Part shown: piece by piece, positions 61,901 through 64,000 of the stretch
How positions within the stretch are numbered: position 1 is the stretch's first letter
Layout: every line of letters begins with the position of its first letter
Source: Moringa oleifera
Taxonomy: Eukaryota > Streptophyta > Magnoliopsida > Brassicales > Moringaceae
Direction of reading: 5' to 3'
Assembly: GCA_021397835.1 (NCBI GenBank)
Contig: JAJFZO010000658.1
Span: 7,501 to 71,500, forward strand
DNA length: 64,000 bases
Position numbers and translations under genes: made by a program
Notes under the pieces: generated by a model
What the model was told of the DNA's origin: nothing
Seen by the model: only the letters and a program-made list of their open reading frames with translations
The model's database searches: none

Positions 61901-64000
61901 CATGCAAGCATTCTCAAATGCACCATTGCTATCAGAGATGCATTCCAAACACATCAGCCTAAGATTTTAATAGGGTTAATATCTGACATTCTACACAAAA
62001 GACGCTTGTAAGTCAAATACCTGTATTTAAGTGTCTTAAGTTCTCCATGGTGTGTAGTCGCTACAGTCAATAAAGCCCCACGTCCAGCAAATGATTCCAA
62101 CAGTGACATCCCCAGTGCTGCTCCTTCTAGTGGGTTTGTTCCAGCTCCAACCTGTAAAATGCAAAAGGACATAGTGTTTATCTTAAATTTTGCACAATAA
62201 TATATTCTCTTGTTCTCTTCCCCTTTTTATGTAAACTTGAACTCACAACTTATACTTGCGTTTTCATATGTTACTTAAGCGGTTAAACCAAGTACAAATT
62301 ATGTTAGGCAAGCTTATCATGGAAAGACAAATTTGAAACATACTTCATCTAGAAGCACCAATGACCTACTTGTTGAGTGTGATTGAATGTCCTGCAAATT
62401 GAATTAATTAAATTAAATTTTCATGATCAAAAGAGCAATATCAAATAGATGTCACACCAATATTATACAAAGAAGCATGATGATAAGAATCTGAAATAAT
62501 CTAAAGTTTGTGTAATCACTAAAAGATTGTTGTGACCAAGGTATCTGATGAACTTGAACAATACTAATATAGTTGATCCTCAAGAATTATGCCACTACAG
62601 AAGCTACTTCTATCTATTCAGTGACATGCATATTGCTTAAACAATTAGTGCTCAGTTTGATGGTACCTGCATGAAATGCCATGCCAGAATTAGCATGAAA
62701 AGTCAGTCATATCGTTAAATCGATGCAAAATACTGAAAGTTAGCATTGAAAGGAGTCATATATCTTAAAGCAAGAAACTTCAAAGTTAGCAATGCCTTAC
62801 ATGGCAAGTTAATCATCATGAAATATCAAACGATTGACTCTTAAGACAGTGTCAAAGAATATTGTCCTTACACTTATTTGCTTCAGGTGGCCAGAGAAGG
62901 TAGACAAAGATTGGAGCAAGGACTGCTCATCACCAATGTCAGCAAAAACAGAATCAAACCAAGGAATACAGGCAGGTTCAGAACATAAAACATGAAGGCC
63001 TGCAAAATTAAACTAGGACAAGATTATGTTGTAGTTGAAACAACCTTTGATCAAATTAGTTAGAGAAACTTGTTAGTTAGCAAGTCCAGAAAAAGTAGCA
63101 ACATAATGTTGGAAATTGGAATATGATTTTCTTTTTCCTGTTCAAAAGAATCTCTGCAGCACTTGACATCCAATACGAAGATTTCAGGCTGAATTCTAAT
63201 CATAGAACACCTAAGAGCATGCAGGAAATAAAATGGAATGGTAAAGAAGATGTAAAATTAACCTGATTTTGCCATCATAGCAGCCAATCCAACTGTCTTC
63301 AAGCATATAGTTTTACCACCAGTGTTGGGGCCAGTGATAACAACAACTCTTGTTTGCTGAGCAATAAAAAATTCAACTGGAACTGGGTGTGCTTGTTCCA
63401 GAGCATTTACCTGGAAATCAAGAGTAAATTTGCCAAGAAATGAAATATCATGCCGTAAACATATTATGGCAAATGAAAAATCTGTTGTTCACTTGCACTG
63501 CTAACAGCCAACCGACAATACTAAACAGTTACCTGCATTTTCAATGATGACAGATTTATATCTCTTTCTCGTATAGTATTCTCTCCTTGTAATTTTCTCC
63601 TTCTAATTTCCTAAGCAGAAAAAGGTAACAGACAGAAAGAAAAGATGAATGCAAACAAGAAGCAAGGTATTAATTACATGAACCTATATGGTTGTGACTA
63701 GGAAATAACTACTAACAATCAGTGCAGAGCTAATCCTCATACAAATGCATATAATTTCCACAGTGCATATTTTCCTTTCGTTTTCCTTTTTAGAAGCTGC
63801 TCGACCCCAATTTGCAGAATTTTTTATGTAAAATACTAAAATTCTTTGATAATATTTTCAGACAAGATAAAACACCAGATACCAGCATATTACGCCATAT
63901 AACTTACAGCGGTAGCATCAATAACATCCTTCTGGGCCTTCCTCAAATTTTGCCTATGTTGCTGAAGTAATAAAGGATGATAAGCTTTAGGCAGATACAA
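58997..64000 (-). CDS. MUTS2: plant MutS2-type ATPase, C-terminal part (5' end outside window)
   Basis: Eleven exons are visible: 64000-63908 (cut by the window edge), 63610-63533, 63410-63263, 62999-62872, 62391-62344, 62151-62021, 61928-61846, 61087-60984, 60144-60074, 59646-59342, 59163-58997 (451 residues). All phases join. Walker A is GPNTGGKT (residues 84-91 of this part), Walker B LVLLDE (160-165) followed by [10 protein letters not shown], and the switch His lies in ATTHHGELK. After IPGRSNAI-like GVPGRSNAI and IAERLGLP comes a coiled-coil segment ([20 protein letters not shown] onwards) and a KOW-like end ([20 protein letters not shown]). MutS2 proteins bind branched DNA and restrain recombination or act on stalled ribosomes in bacteria; plant copies are probably organellar. 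The chain stops after [14 protein letters not shown], with no Smr nuclease domain visible. Confidence 0.95.

Noticed and set aside
1..64000. CRISPR arrays, operons, tRNA and rRNA genes
   Set aside because: No regularly spaced short repeats of CRISPR type, no bacterial features and no cloverleaf-type sequence was noticed; the window is plant nuclear DNA.

Overview
This is nuclear DNA of a flowering plant, most likely a eudicot. The genes are split by GT-AG introns with AT-rich flanks, and every recognisable product belongs to a land-plant family (MEB, LSU, BIN4, HP30, DUF599, plant ATG13). Coding density is moderate: eleven protein-coding genes in 64 kb, one cut by the right edge. The intergenic DNA is very AT-rich and holds microsatellites, a degenerate tandem array and one decayed retrotransposon. 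Exon structures were built by hand from splice signals. In each multi-exon model the intron phases match and the summed length divides by three, which is the main support for the coordinates.

Layout, left to right. 1-2.8 kb: C-rich telomere-like heptads, then a degenerate tandem array of about 385 bp units. 2.8-9.9 kb (-): an 8-exon MEB-type VIT1/CCC1-domain membrane protein. 10-17 kb: AT-rich intergenic DNA with a mutated Ty3/Gypsy remnant between two LTR-like direct repeats. 17.4-22.9 kb (+): a full-length ABCB (P-glycoprotein-type) transporter. 24.6-28.4 kb (-): ATG13, autophagy initiation. 32.1-32.4 kb (+): a single-exon LSU (response to low sulfur) gene. 34.9-38.6 kb (-): an HP30-type Tim17/22/23 import protein with one GC-AG intron. 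39.4-44.9 kb (+): BIN4, a topoisomerase VI cofactor, head to head with HP30 across a region carrying phased TGGGCY repeats. 45.7-46.5 kb (-): a thaumatin-like protein. 49.4-49.8 kb (-): a small Cys/His-rich conserved plant protein. 52.7-53.7 kb (+): POP5, RNase P/MRP subunit. 56.2-57.0 kb (+): a DUF599 membrane protein. 59.0->64 kb (-): the C-terminal part of a plant MutS2.

The genes do not form one pathway. Most are single-copy-type housekeeping genes (RNA processing, endoreduplication/topo VI, organelle import, autophagy, recombination control), mixed with stress or transport genes (LSU, thaumatin-like, ABCB, MEB). I found no gene cluster, CRISPR array, tRNA or rRNA, and no convincing undescribed biological system. 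The items most worth a second look are the TGGGCY tandem repeat between HP30 and BIN4, the small zinc-binding-type protein at 49.4 kb, three very long poly(G) runs, the very short intron (or frameshift) in ABCB, and the MutS2 that ends without a visible Smr domain.
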